DNA from: an uncultured Nitrospira sp.
Lineage (GTDB): Bacteria; Nitrospirota; Nitrospiria; Nitrospirales; Nitrospiraceae
Length of the DNA stretch: 64,000 nt
NCBI GenBank assembly: GCA_902500775.1
Contig: CABVRZ010000001.1
Coordinates: forward strand, 268,273 to 332,272
Direction of reading: 5' to 3'
The notes below the pieces were generated by a model. That model was not told where the DNA came from. It made no database searches and worked only from the letters and a program-made list of their open reading frames with translations. Both the position numbers and the translations under genes were made by a program. Positions 9,619 through 18,102 of the stretch are shown one piece after another; position 1 is the first letter of the stretch, and each line of letters begins with the position of its first letter.

Positions 9619-10634
9619 CGCTCTGGCTCCATCACCGGATGGGAATGACTTTCTTCAATGTCTCGCTGGATAAGCTCTCGCACCCCAGCCTCAGCCATCC
9701 CTTTGGCTCGTCGGATCGCATTCTTGATGGCTTTCGCCGACGACCGTCCATGGCAGATCATCGTCACCCCATTCACTCCCAGCAGCGGGGCTCCGCCGAA
9801 TTCAGCATAGTCGATTTTCCGCTTGAGATTGGCCAACGGGCCGGCAATCAGGGGATACGCCAGTCGGCCAAAGAAGTGCCCTGAAATTTCCTTCAGGAGC
9901 AGTCGCTTGATCATCTCCGCGACGCCTTCAGAAATTTTCAACGCGACATTTCCAATAAACCCATCGCAGACGACAACATCCGCGATCCCACTATAGACAT
10001 CGCGCCCTTCAACATTCCCCACGAAATTCATCGAACTGGCTTTGAGCAGCTTAAACGCCTCTTTTGTAACCTCATTCCCCTTACTGTCTTCTTCACCGAT
10101 ACTCAGCAATCCCACACGGGGATTCGGCTTGCCCAGCAGATGCTTACCATAATCGTTCCCCATCAGGGCGAATTGCTCAAGATGCGTGGCGGTGCAGTCC
10201 ACATTGGCTCCGACATCAAGCATGATGGCCTCTCCACTCAATGTCGGAAGACTCGTGGCAATCGCCGGCCGCTCAACCCCCTTAATCAGTCCTAACACGA
10301 AGAACGACGCCACCATGCTCGCCCCCGTGTTCCCAGGGCTCACAACCGCCCCGGCTTCACCACTCTTGACTAACTCCGTTGCCACCCAGATCGATGAATC
10401 CCGTTTCTTCCGAGCGACTGCAGCTGGCGACTCGTGCATCTCGACGACCTGAGAGGCGTGCCTGATGGACAAGCGAGGATCATGACAGGATTGGCGCTCG
10501 CACTCGTGCTTCAGGATGGCTTCGTCGCCGACAAGAATGACATCGACGTCACACTCTTTCGCAGCCTGGAGCGCGCCCTCCACACAAGGGGCTGGACCAT
10601 GATCTCCCCCCACCGCGTCGAGCGCGATCTTCAT
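9615..10634 (-). CDS. plsX: phosphate acyltransferase
   Basis: PlsX converts acyl-ACP to acyl-phosphate, the first step towards phosphatidic acid. The N-terminal MKIALDAVGGDHGP, HASQVVEMHESPAAVARKKR, SPGNTGASM and DGFIGNVALK are characteristic. I place the start at the ATG giving MKIALDA; a GTG six codons upstream (10652) would add NTTSR. Neither has a clear ribosome binding site. It lies between rpmF and fabH, as in many bacteria. The roughly 220 bases before it, up to rpmF, contain no gene I can support. Confidence 0.95.
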   Translation of the reverse strand: MKIALDAVGGDHGPAPCVEGALQAAKECDVDVILVGDEAILKHECERQSCHDPRLSIRHASQVVEMHESPAAVARKKRDSSIWVATELVKSGEAGAVVSPGNTGASMVASFFVLGLIKGVERPAIATSLPTLSGEAIMLDVGANVDCTATHLEQFALMGNDYGKHLLGKPNPRVGLLSIGEEDSKGNEVTKEAFKLLKASSMNFVGNVEGRDVYSGIADVVVCDGFIGNVALKISEGVAEMIKRLLLKEISGHFFGRLAYPLIAGPLANLKRKIDYAEFGGAPLLGVNGVTMICHGRSSAKAIKNAIRRAKGMAEAGVRELIQRDIEESHSHPVMEPER

Positions 10635-10858
10635 GCGGCTTGTTGTATTCACGGATGGCGCTGAAAAGACTGGCTACACATGTGTCGCCCCCTGGGGTAG
10701 ATCTGACACACCGCCCCCTTCTCGCCGTAGGCTGATTGAGACAGGTTGCCCCCTCCACGTACAACGGCTGGCATTGCTTGAAGTATCCGCACCATACAGA
10801 GACGACGATACACCAGAACATGCCACCGAGGGGCATTAACCATCGATTGACCGTCAGC

Positions 10859-11044
10859 TTAGGCTTCTTCGACTTGAATGACGGCTTTGCCCTTATACGT
10901 CCCGCAATTCAAACAGGTGTAGTGCGGTAGCTTTAACTCATGGCACTGTGGACACACAGCCATCCCCGGTGGGGTCATACGCAGTTTTTGAGTGCGACGC
11001 TTATCGCGTCGTGCCCGTGAATGTTTATGTTTTGGATTCGGCAT
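10859..11044 (-). CDS. rpmF: 50S ribosomal protein L32
   Basis: A 61-residue basic protein starting MPNPKHKHSRARRDKRR, with the zinc-ribbon cysteines in VCPQCHELKLPHYTCLNCG. L32 is a small protein of the large ribosomal subunit. It follows the DUF177 gene and precedes plsX, the widely conserved YceD-RpmF-PlsX order. Confidence 0.98.
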   Translation of the reverse strand: MPNPKHKHSRARRDKRRTQKLRMTPPGMAVCPQCHELKLPHYTCLNCGTYKGKAVIQVEEA

Positions 11045-11079
11045 GGTGACTCCTTCTTCCCCCCGATTCGAACCGCCAT

Positions 11080-11730
11080 TCAGCGCCGTCCGGCGTCCTT
11101 TAACTTCTCTTTCATCGCGCGCAATACCTCAAATGGCCCTCCAGACGGCTCAACCCCACAACGGCAGGGTCCTCCATTCATATCATGCCCACAACGGGCG
11201 CAGAGACCAAGACAATCGTTGGTACACAACGGGTGCATTGGAGATGTCAGAATCACCTGTTCTCGCAGCATCGGGGCCAGATCCAGATGATCACCCGTAA
11301 AGTAATAGAGATCGTCGTTCTGCTCTTCCTCTTCAACCGTAGGAGGTGTCGCGACTTTTTTCTTTCGCCCTCCGTCCCGCTTTCCAGCAAGCCCTGTGGA
11401 TTTGACTTCCCGCTCGTAGACGACGCGCAAGGCAAACGCCACCGGCTCGTCAAACTCTTTCAGGCAGCGAACACATTGCCGGCCCGCAGTGCCTTCCATC
11501 ACACCGGTCACATAGATGGTCCGCTCGATCGTGCGAAGCTCTAATCCAACCGACATTGTTCCACGAATGGACACATCTGCGTCCGTCAGTCCCAGTTCGT
11601 CGCCCGTCAGGTCTCCAGACAGCGAAAGGCCCTCGTCCGTAATGTCTGAGATTTTCGGCGTTAAGATACCCATAAGTCCCCTCGACGATATCTCGCCGCC
11701 CCATTTCGAGGCATCAACCTCACCAATCAC
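11080..11730 (-). CDS. DUF177 / YceD-family protein
   Basis: 216 residues. The central pair CVRCLKEFDEPV and the C-terminal CTNDCLGLCARCGHDMNGGPC are the cysteine motifs of the DUF177 (YceD) family, linked genetically to 23S rRNA accumulation and ribosome assembly. The location immediately before rpmF is the usual one. A basic stretch GKRDGGRKKK separates the two halves. The start used gives MIGEVDASKWGGEIS. A later start at MGILTPKISDI (about residue 20) is also possible. Confidence 0.85.
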   Translation of the reverse strand: MIGEVDASKWGGEISSRGLMGILTPKISDITDEGLSLSGDLTGDELGLTDADVSIRGTMSVGLELRTIERTIYVTGVMEGTAGRQCVRCLKEFDEPVAFALRVVYEREVKSTGLAGKRDGGRKKKVATPPTVEEEEQNDDLYYFTGDHLDLAPMLREQVILTSPMHPLCTNDCLGLCARCGHDMNGGPCRCGVEPSGGPFEVLRAMKEKLKDAGRR

Positions 11731-11735
11731 GTTCG

Positions 11736-11993
11736 TTATCGCTCCTCGGCGAAGCTAATGATGGCGATATGCCGAGCCCGCTTCACCGCCACCGTCAGTT
11801 CACGTTGATGCCGCATGCAGTTCCCGGAAATCCGACGTGGAACGATGCGTCCTCGCTCCGTCAAAAAGTTCCGAAGGAGTCCGGCGTCCTTAAAATCAAT
11901 CGGTGCTTTGTCCAGACAAAATCGGCAGGGACGTCTCCGCTGGAACAGCCGTCCTCCCCCACCCCCACGCTCATTATCGCTTCGATCCATCAC
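11736..11993 (-). CDS. rpsR: 30S ribosomal protein S18
   Basis: An 85-residue protein with the S18 core [20 protein letters not shown] followed by [20 protein letters not shown] and [11 protein letters not shown]. The N-terminus is glycine-rich ([13 protein letters not shown]). It lies 21 bases after ssb in the rpsF-ssb-rpsR order. The gene that usually follows, rplI (L9), is not here; DUF177 follows instead. Confidence 0.97.
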   Translation of the reverse strand: MMDRSDNERGGGGGRLFQRRRPCRFCLDKAPIDFKDAGLLRNFLTERGRIVPRRISGNCMRHQRELTVAVKRARHIAIISFAEER

Positions 11994-12014
11994 TGCCTCC
12001 TCATACTCCAGTCA

Positions 12015-12413
12015 TTAACCTTCATCACCTGTCTCATAGCCAGGATCATCGTGCATCGGGGGTTCGGCACTTGCGCCAGCATCTTGACGCTTGGGCATGA
12101 ATGTTACGGTCTGGGCAACCACTTCATGCTTACTGCGCTTTTGACCATCTTCGGTTTCCCATCGGCGCTGCTGCAACCGCCCCTCCACAATGACGCCGTT
12201 CCCCTTACTGAGATACTGCCCGCAATGTTCGGCTTGTTTGCCAAAAACGACAATATCGACAAAACACACTTCTTCCTTCAAGTCGTCGCCCTGCTTAAAC
12301 CGGCGACTGACCGCCAAGCCGAAACTCGCCACCGGTGTCCCGCTCGGCGTATACCGAAGCTCGGGATTCCGAGTGAGGTTCCCCAGTAAGATGACTTTGT
12401 TAAACCCGGCCAC
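12015..12413 (-). CDS. ssb: single-stranded DNA-binding protein
   Basis: 132 residues with the OB-fold sequence NKVILLGNLTRNPELRYTPS, GTPVASFGLAVSRRF, VDIVVFGKQAEHCGQYL and GNGVIVEGRLQQRRWE. It binds single-stranded DNA in replication and repair. The protein is short and its tail (ASAEPPMHDDPGYETGDEG) is acidic, but it lacks the usual C-terminal hydrophobic tip (DDDIPF type) that recruits partner proteins. It overlaps rpsF by 14 bases. Whether it is the only SSB of the cell cannot be seen. Confidence 0.95.
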   Translation of the reverse strand: MAGFNKVILLGNLTRNPELRYTPSGTPVASFGLAVSRRFKQGDDLKEEVCFVDIVVFGKQAEHCGQYLSKGNGVIVEGRLQQRRWETEDGQKRSKHEVVAQTVTFMPKRQDAGASAEPPMHDDPGYETGDEG

Positions 12414-12747
12414 CGTCTGACTCCTGCGCCACCGCTTCTACCGGACGCCGTTCCACTAATGGTTTCTCATGATGAACCGTCAGAAACTTGATGATATTGT
12501 CTTCCAGGCGATAGGCCCGTTCGAGCTCACCGACTGTATTGTTCGGTGCCTTAAAGTAGAAATAGGCGTAGGTCCCCTTTCGCTCACGACGCACTTCGTA
12601 GGCGAGCTTTTTCTTCCCTAAATTTTCAGCTTTGATGAACTGCGCGCCGGTCTTATCGGCGACACCTTTCATCTTGTCGATGAGCGTCTTGGTGTCATCA
12701 TCGGACAGGGACGGACGAATAATAAACAGAGACTCGTAGAGCTCCAT
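12400..12747 (-). CDS. rpsF: 30S ribosomal protein S6
   Basis: S6 of the small ribosomal subunit: MELYESLFIIRPSLSDDD, then KKLAYEVRRERKGTYAYFYF and FLTVHHEKPLVERRP. The start is the ATG at 12747, preceded by AGGAGG eight bases upstream; ten further in-frame codons upstream would run through the ribosome binding site and are not used. The C-terminal extension PVEAVAQESDGGRV overlaps ssb. This is the first gene of the minus-strand ribosomal/lipid series. Confidence 0.96.
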   Translation of the reverse strand: MELYESLFIIRPSLSDDDTKTLIDKMKGVADKTGAQFIKAENLGKKKLAYEVRRERKGTYAYFYFKAPNNTVGELERAYRLEDNIIKFLTVHHEKPLVERRPVEAVAQESDGGRV

Positions 12748-12828
12748 GTAGCAATCCTCCTGGACAAAGGCCCCCAAACTAGTCGGGAGCGAGGTGTAGG
12801 GTGCCTATTTGACACAATGAACGGAGGA

Positions 12829-12857
12829 CGGTAACACAGGGATTCTTGCACTGTCAA
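12829..12857 (-). promoter_or_regulatory. candidate promoter of the rpsF series
   Basis: On the minus strand TTGACA (12857-12852) is a perfect -35 box, with TTACCG (12834-12829) 17 bases later as a poor -10 box. It lies about 80 bases before the rpsF start in the 258-base divergent gap to the imuB remnant. Confidence 0.4.
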
Positions 12858-12955
12858 TGAATCACCGAGCCAGATTCATTTATCGATAGCACTCCCGGAT
12901 AGAGCAGAAACGTGATCATGCGATCTGTCGCCGACTTCATAGGGTCTTTTTCGCA

Positions 12956-13000
12956 TTGACAGAAAAACGTCTGTGTGTAACCATTAGTTACTAACCTAAT
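12956..13000 (+). promoter_or_regulatory. candidate promoter and operator of the imuB/dnaE2 remnant
   Basis: TTGACA (12956-12961) is followed after 16 bases by TAACCA. A dyad follows: GTTACTAAC (12987-12995) is a perfect odd palindrome, nested in ATTAG (12983-12987) and CTAAT (12996-13000). It ends five bases before the ATG at 13006. Mutasome genes are usually under LexA control in other bacteria, so this could be an SOS operator, but it does not match a LexA box I know. Confidence 0.35.
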
Positions 13001-13005
13001 TTGTC

Positions 13006-14005
13006 ATGGGCCGTCATATCGTCTGTGTTCAGATTCCTTCTTTTCAGATCGCGTTGGCCCGGTCTATTGACCGTGCACTGCGAAATCGACCGGTAGCTAT
13101 CGCACCAACCCATACACCCCGAGCGTTGATTCGAGAACTTTCGATTGAAGCCCTCCATGAAGGTCTTCACCCCGGAATCCCTCTCGATATTGGACGACTG
13201 ATCTGCCCTGGCTTACGAGTCATCCCTCCGGATGCATCACTCCTGCACACGGCCCATCGAGAACTCCAACAGCGAATCGCCGGCATTGCACCAGCATGGG
13301 AATCGATCAGGCCCGGCTCCCTGTTCCTCGACCTCACGGGCACTACCAGACTCTTCGGACCTCCTCTCGATATCGCCACCCGCATCAGTCGAGAGCTGAT
13401 CGATCAACAGGGATGGCCCAGTCTCATCGGATTGGCCGGCAACAAATTGGTCTCACAACTGGCTGCCACCACGTTGGCGAAGCCCCCCCCAAGTTTTATC
13501 AATTCCTCCTGGAGCCGAATCATCATTCCTCGCGCCATTACCAACCCTCATTCTTCCAGGCCTTCATCGGTCCCAGATCTCTCGACTCTCACAACGATTG
13601 GAGGACTTGAACCTGCGCACACTAGGCGCCATCGCGTCCGTCTCACCCGCGCATCTGCATGCGGCCTTGGGCGATCCAGCCACGCTGCTGCACGAGTGGG
13701 CTTTAGGAATTGATTCGTCCCCGGTCCATCCGCCAATGACCCAGCCAGTCATCGAACGATCCTCTCGTCTCGATCCCGACGAAGTGGATGATCGCCTCGT
13801 GCTGGGAAGGCTGTACCGATTATTGGAGCAGATTTGCACCAGAGCAACAGCGTGTGTGCCGGCGTCTCTCCCTGACAGTCAGGCATAGCGACCATATCGA
13901 GCTAACCGCGCAGGAGCCCTTGCTGCACGGAACTTACTGGGAAGCGGACCTCCAACCCGCACTCACACGCCTGTTCTATCGATGTTTCAGATACACGCGT
14001 CCCTT
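13006..14005 (+). pseudogene. imuB-like Y-family polymerase remnant, frameshifted and C-terminally deleted
   Basis: The N-terminal 160 residues (MGRHIVCVQIPSFQIALARS, GIPLDIGRLICPGL, PGSLFLDLTGTTRLFGPP) match ImuB/DinB-like Y-family proteins that act with DnaE2 in mutagenic repair. The frame breaks at a run of eight C (13483-13490); with seven C it continues as AKPPQVLSIPPGAESSFLAP and RLEDLNLRTLGAIASVSPAH in the next frame. A second break near 13830-13840 moves to the third frame (APEQQRVCRRLSLTVRHSDH, TRLFYRCFRYTR). The remaining C-terminus is missing: near 14000 the sequence passes directly into the middle of a DnaE-type polymerase. Three lesions make it a clear pseudogene. Confidence 0.85.
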
Positions 14006-16612
14006 CTCTTCAGTCGCCATACTGGCCTTCCGCCCGTCGCAACCAATCGCGTGTACTTTGCTCACATAAACGACTTTTCCACGCATCGCCTGTTACGTGC
14101 GATTGCTCACAATACAACTTTGTCGCGTCTACCAGGGGAAGTCTGTTGCGCGCCCACACAATGGCTGATGCCGGCTGCACGCATGACTGCTCGGTTTCCT
14201 CATACACCTGAAGCAGTCGCGAACACCCTTCGCATTGCCGAGACCTGCCACACCGACTGGCGCTTCGGCGAGACGATCTTTCCAGCGTTTCGGCAGCTGA
14301 CTGATGATGACGCCTTCCTGACGCTCAAGAAACAAACCTATGCCGGTGCGCAAGATAGATATGGCGCCATCACTCAAGCCATTCGAGACCGGATTGAAAA
14401 AGAGTTGGCGATCATCCGACACAAACGCTTCGCCCACTATTTTCTCGTCGTGGAGGAAATCGTTCGGCAGGCACCCCGCACCTGTGGTCGGGGGTCAGTC
14501 GCTTCGTCAATCGTGTCCTATTGCCTCAACATCACCCATGTCGATCCCATCAAGCACAATCTCTTCTTCGAGCGATTCCTCAATCCAGGCCGCAAAGACC
14601 CACCGGATATCGATATCGATTTTCCTTGGGATGAACGCGACGATATTTTGAAGTGGGTCTTTGAGTGCTACGGCAAGCGCCAGGCCGCCATGGTGGCAAA
14701 CCAGAATAGTCTTGGCTTCCGTGCTGCCATCCGCGAAGTGGCAAAAGTGTACGGCATGCCGGCTAAAGAAATCGGCAAGGTGTCTTCGCAGGTGACACGT
14801 CACAAAGATCTTCTCGGCTTCCCTGCTCTACCAACCAACGAACAATGGATCCGTCGACTCTCACAGGTGCTCAAATTGGAAACGCCCTGGCGGGAGATTC
14901 TTGCCCAAGCGCTTAAGGCATAGAATCACTTTCGACATCTCTCCATGCACTGTGGCGGCATCGTCATCGTCCCGGACGAAATCCGTCGCTACGTGCCGGT
15001 GGAATACACCGCGAAGGGCGTACCAGTGATCCAGTGGGAAAAGGATCAAACGGAAGATGCGGGGCTCGTGAAAATTGACATCCTGGGTAACCGGTCGCTG
15101 GCTGTCATTCGAGACGCGTTGGCAGCCATCGCTCAACATACAGGTCGGACAATCGATTACGAAACATGGAATCCATTGAACGATCCCGCCACGCAAGGCG
15201 CGATCCGCCGAGGCGACACGATCGGCTGCTTCTACATTGAGTCGCCCGCCACCCGGCTGCTGTTGAGAAAGTTGTGGGTCGAGATGCCACCGCATCGCCG
15301 TGCGAAAGCCGATGTCTTCGAGTACCTCGTCATGGTCTCGTCCCTGGTGAGACCAGCCACTAATCTGTTTGTCGACGAGTTTATCCGTCGAGCGCAGAAA
15401 GATTCTCGTATTGTTTTGCATGAGAAACTGAGAGGGGTGTTGGATGAAACCCACGGCATCATGACCTATCAGGAAGATGTCTCGAAGGTCGCGATGGCCC
15501 TGGCGGACTTTTCGGTTGAAGATGCCGACCAACTTCGGAAAATCATCAGCAAGAAACACAAACAACGGCAACTGCAAGATTACTATCAGCAGTTCTGCCG
15601 TGGAGCCGAACGAAATGGCGCATCGCCGGAAACCATCGACAAAATCTGGAAGATGATCATGAGCTTTGCCGGCTATAGTTTCTGCAAACCCCACTCGGCC
15701 AGCTACGCACAGGTGTCGTTCAAGTCCGCCTATCTTCGGACCCACTATCCCGCAGAGTTTATGGCCGCTGTCATCAGTAACCAAGGCGGTTTTTATTCGA
15801 CCTTTGCCTATCTCTCGGAAGCCAGGCGACTGGGACTGGCCATCCTCCTGCCGGATATCAACGAGAGTGATTGGGCCTATCGTGGCGAAGGCGAGCGGTT
15901 GCGGATGGGCTTCATGCAGGTGAAGACCATCCCGAAAGCTCTCGGTGAGAGGATCATTGAAGAGCGGACCAAGAATGGTCCTTACCGGTCATTCCAAGAC
16001 TTTCTGAAACGAGTCGACCCAGAAGCGGCACAAGCGAGAGCGTTGGTCCGCGCAGGCTGCTGTGACTCCATTGCTGGTGAACTGACCAGACCAGCCTTAA
16101 TGTGGCGCCTCTATGCGAGCAGCGAGCGTTCGTCAGATCCCCTGCCAATCCCAGACGACTATTCAGCTGCTCAGAAACGAGCCCATGAGGTCGCGTCATT
16201 CGGTTTTCTCGCCCGTCGCCATCCACTGACTCTTTATCGTCAGCAGATTGTGCGCCTACAACCAGTGTCAGCCTCCCAGATGCATCACTTCATCGGCCAA
16301 CGCATCACGATGGTCGGCATGCTGATCACCGAGAAGGCAGCCGAAACCAAGCGCGGTCAGGCCATGGAATTTATCACCCTCGAAGATACGACAGCTCTGT
16401 ACGACGCCACGCTCTTCCCCGACGTCTATCACCGCTGCTGCCACCTGCTCTCCCCAAATCGGCCATACGTCGTCTGTGGGCTCGTGGAAGAAAGCTTCGG
16501 CGTCGCAACACTGACCGTGCACGACCTCCAGCCTCTGGAGCCAATAAATGGTGCTAAGGCCAATCAACCCGCCCTGAGCAGGCCTGCGACCGATTGTGCC
16601 CATGAGTTATAG
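14006..16612 (+). pseudogene. error-prone DnaE2-type DNA polymerase III alpha remnant, lacking the PHP domain, with an internal stop
   Basis: The reading starts inside the protein at RHTGLPPVATNRVYFAH, a segment normally near residue 185-200 of DnaE, so almost all of the N-terminal PHP domain is gone. The palm follows with PPDIDIDFPWDERDD, holding two catalytic aspartates, and GLVKIDILGNRSL, holding the third. Between them a TAG stop (14921-14923) interrupts the same frame. After it the sequence continues as HLSMHCGGIVIVPDEI to the normal C-terminus, which includes helix-hairpin-helix (SFQDFLKRVDPEA) and OB-fold (GQRITMVGMLITEKAAET) segments. A 555-residue product from the ATG at 14945 could still be made but would lack two catalytic aspartates. 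The promoter end is the imuB remnant. Confidence 0.85.
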
Positions 16613-16630
16613 AAATCACTTCTATAGCTC
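16604..16630 (+). terminator. hairpin across the dnaE2 remnant stop codon
   Basis: An 11-bp stem (one G-T pair) with loop ATCAC: TTATAGAA at 16607-16614 pairs with TTCTATAG at 16620-16627, extended by GAG/CTC. The stop codon is inside the stem. No T run follows directly, so termination is uncertain. Confidence 0.35.
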
Positions 16631-16756
16631 ACCAAATCTGTCTTTTCGACGCCTTCGTTACAACGCCTATCGCTTTCAGTGATGAATTAGGCTCGACCTT
16701 TTTCGAGCTGTATAACCGAGACCTTCCTTAAGCCCATTCTGACTTGAATGGGACGG

Positions 16757-16832
16757 ATGAGCCGAATAGTATTCACATTCGGCTCATATTTTTCTATTTA
16801 CATGAGCCGATTACGGTCTATAATCGGCTCAT
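16757..16832 (+). promoter_or_regulatory. two tandem 31-bp palindromes with an embedded consensus promoter, upstream of fic
   Basis: Dyad 1 has arms ATGAGCCGAAT (16757-16767) and ATTCGGCTCAT (16777-16787). Dyad 2 has arms ATGAGCCGATTA (16802-16813) and TAATCGGCTCAT (16821-16832). Both are 31 bp overall, share ATGAGCCGA, and their centres are 45 bp apart. TTTACA (16797-16802) and TATAAT (16819-16824), 16 bp apart, form a near-perfect promoter across dyad 2. Transcription would begin at about 16831, the A of the fic ATG, so the message would be leaderless. No ribosome binding site is visible, which agrees. A protein bound to dyad 2 would cover the -10 box and start point. Further small dyads lie just upstream (16691-16708, 16733-16752). 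Confidence 0.7.
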
Positions 16833-17931
16833 GATCTACAACTGGCAACAGGACGATTGGCCAATATTCCAGTATGAGTTGTCGGGCCTGGAAGACACTC
16901 TCCTCTCATTTGCTGAACGAACTGGGCACATCAGCGGCCTCGCCAAAGGTCTCTCAGCTGAGGCGCAGACCGAAGCTGCCATCGACTTGATGGCGACTGA
17001 GGCCCTCAAGACTTCAGCGATTGAGGGAGAACTCTTCAGCCGACGAGATGTTTTATCGTCGATCCGAAGGAATCTGGGCCTCACACAGGATGCACCAACC
17101 GGGGATAAACGAGCCATCGGTGTTGCAACCCTGATGACCGATGTCCGTCAGAGCTTTGCCACGCCGCTCTCTCAGGAAAAGTTGTTCCAGTGGCATCGGA
17201 TGGTCATGGCGGGGCACCGACGTGTTCAGGCTGGACAATGGCGGGCCCATACCGAACCGATGCAAGTCATCTCCGGACCAGTTGGACATGAAACCGTTCA
17301 CTTCGAGGCCCCGCCATCGTCTCTCGTTCCTCAAGAGATGGCACGCTTCATCGAGTGGTTCAATGAGACCGGTCCTAGTGGAGCAAGAGAGATCAAGAAG
17401 GCCGTGGTCCGCTCAGCCATCACTCATCTCTATTTTGAGTCGATCCATCCCTTTGAAGATGGCAATGGCCGCATCGGAAGGGCTTTATCTGAAAAGGCAC
17501 TGTCCGAGGGGCTCGGACGGCCAGCATTGCTCAGCCTCTCACGCGCCATCGAGGCCAAGAGGAATGAGTATTACGACGCGCTAAAGCAGGCGCAACAGAC
17601 CAACGAGATCACTCCCTGGATCAACTGGTTCGCTACCATCGCGCTCGACGCCCAAATTCACGCCGAGGAGCACATCGACTTTACTCTGCGGAAGACACGA
17701 CTCTTCGATCGGTTTAGGGACCAACTCAATGAACGTCAGATCCAGATCCTTCACCGTATGCTGGAGGAAGGGCCCAAAGGCTTCGAGGGGGGCATGAGTG
17801 CCAAAAAATACATGACCATCACGGGTACATCGAAGGCCACCGCCACACGCGATCTTCAAGATTTAGCCGAGAAGGGCATCTTCGTACCCACCGGCGGTGG
17901 TCGGAGTACGCATTATCAGATCAAACTGTAA
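16831..17931 (+). CDS. Fic/DOC family protein with DUF4172 N-terminus and winged-helix C-terminus
   Basis: 366 residues from the ATG at 16831. Residues 1-90 resemble the DUF4172 N-terminal domain (MIYNWQQDDWPIF) and contain the autoinhibitory motif T61-S-A-I-E65-G, which blocks the ATP site in class II Fic proteins. The catalytic loop HPFEDGNGRIGR (206-217) is complete. Fic enzymes transfer AMP or related groups to protein hydroxyls. The C-terminus (about 300-366: ERQIQILHRMLEE, TGTSKATATRDLQDLAEKGI) is a winged helix-turn-helix, likely DNA-binding. The matched palindromes over its own promoter suggest autoregulation. A longer frame from 16744 runs through those palindromes and is not used. 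No separate antitoxin gene is seen. Confidence 0.9.
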   Translation: MIYNWQQDDWPIFQYELSGLEDTLLSFAERTGHISGLAKGLSAEAQTEAAIDLMATEALKTSAIEGELFSRRDVLSSIRRNLGLTQDAPTGDKRAIGVATLMTDVRQSFATPLSQEKLFQWHRMVMAGHRRVQAGQWRAHTEPMQVISGPVGHETVHFEAPPSSLVPQEMARFIEWFNETGPSGAREIKKAVVRSAITHLYFESIHPFEDGNGRIGRALSEKALSEGLGRPALLSLSRAIEAKRNEYYDALKQAQQTNEITPWINWFATIALDAQIHAEEHIDFTLRKTRLFDRFRDQLNERQIQILHRMLEEGPKGFEGGMSAKKYMTITGTSKATATRDLQDLAEKGIFVPTGGGRSTHYQIKL

Positions 17932-18047
17932 AAGATGATGACCAGTACTTGGGGATCTGAGTGATGTAGAAACCAGAGCAGGCCAGCGAGGCCTAACACA
18001 AGATCCAATAGAGTCTGCGGTTCTGACTGTACTACCGTGGAAGTGGC

Positions 18048-18102
18048 GGAGGCTGAAGAAGTAATCTAGGGATCGTGAAAGGCTGATTCCACTTCAGCCT
18101 CC
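18048..18102. repeat. 11-bp inverted repeat around the end of the REC-TIR gene
   Basis: GGAGGCTGAAG (18048-18058) and CTTCAGCCTCC (18092-18102) are perfect inverted arms with a 33-base loop. The right arm is inside the last codons of the REC-TIR gene and the left arm is past its stop. It has no T run. It may be a weak transcript-end structure or a chance product of rearrangement. Confidence 0.3.

Noticed and set aside
11061..11075. GGTTCGAATC on the minus strand, resembling a tRNA T-arm
   Set aside because: The gap between DUF177 and rpmF is only 35 bases, too short for a tRNA, and no other arms are present.
11769..12389. 206-codon plus-strand frame
   Set aside because: Antisense to rpsR and ssb, both certain genes.
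14861..15784. 307-codon minus-strand frame
   Set aside because: Antisense to the dnaE2 remnant, whose plus-strand translation carries polymerase motifs. The antisense product has none.
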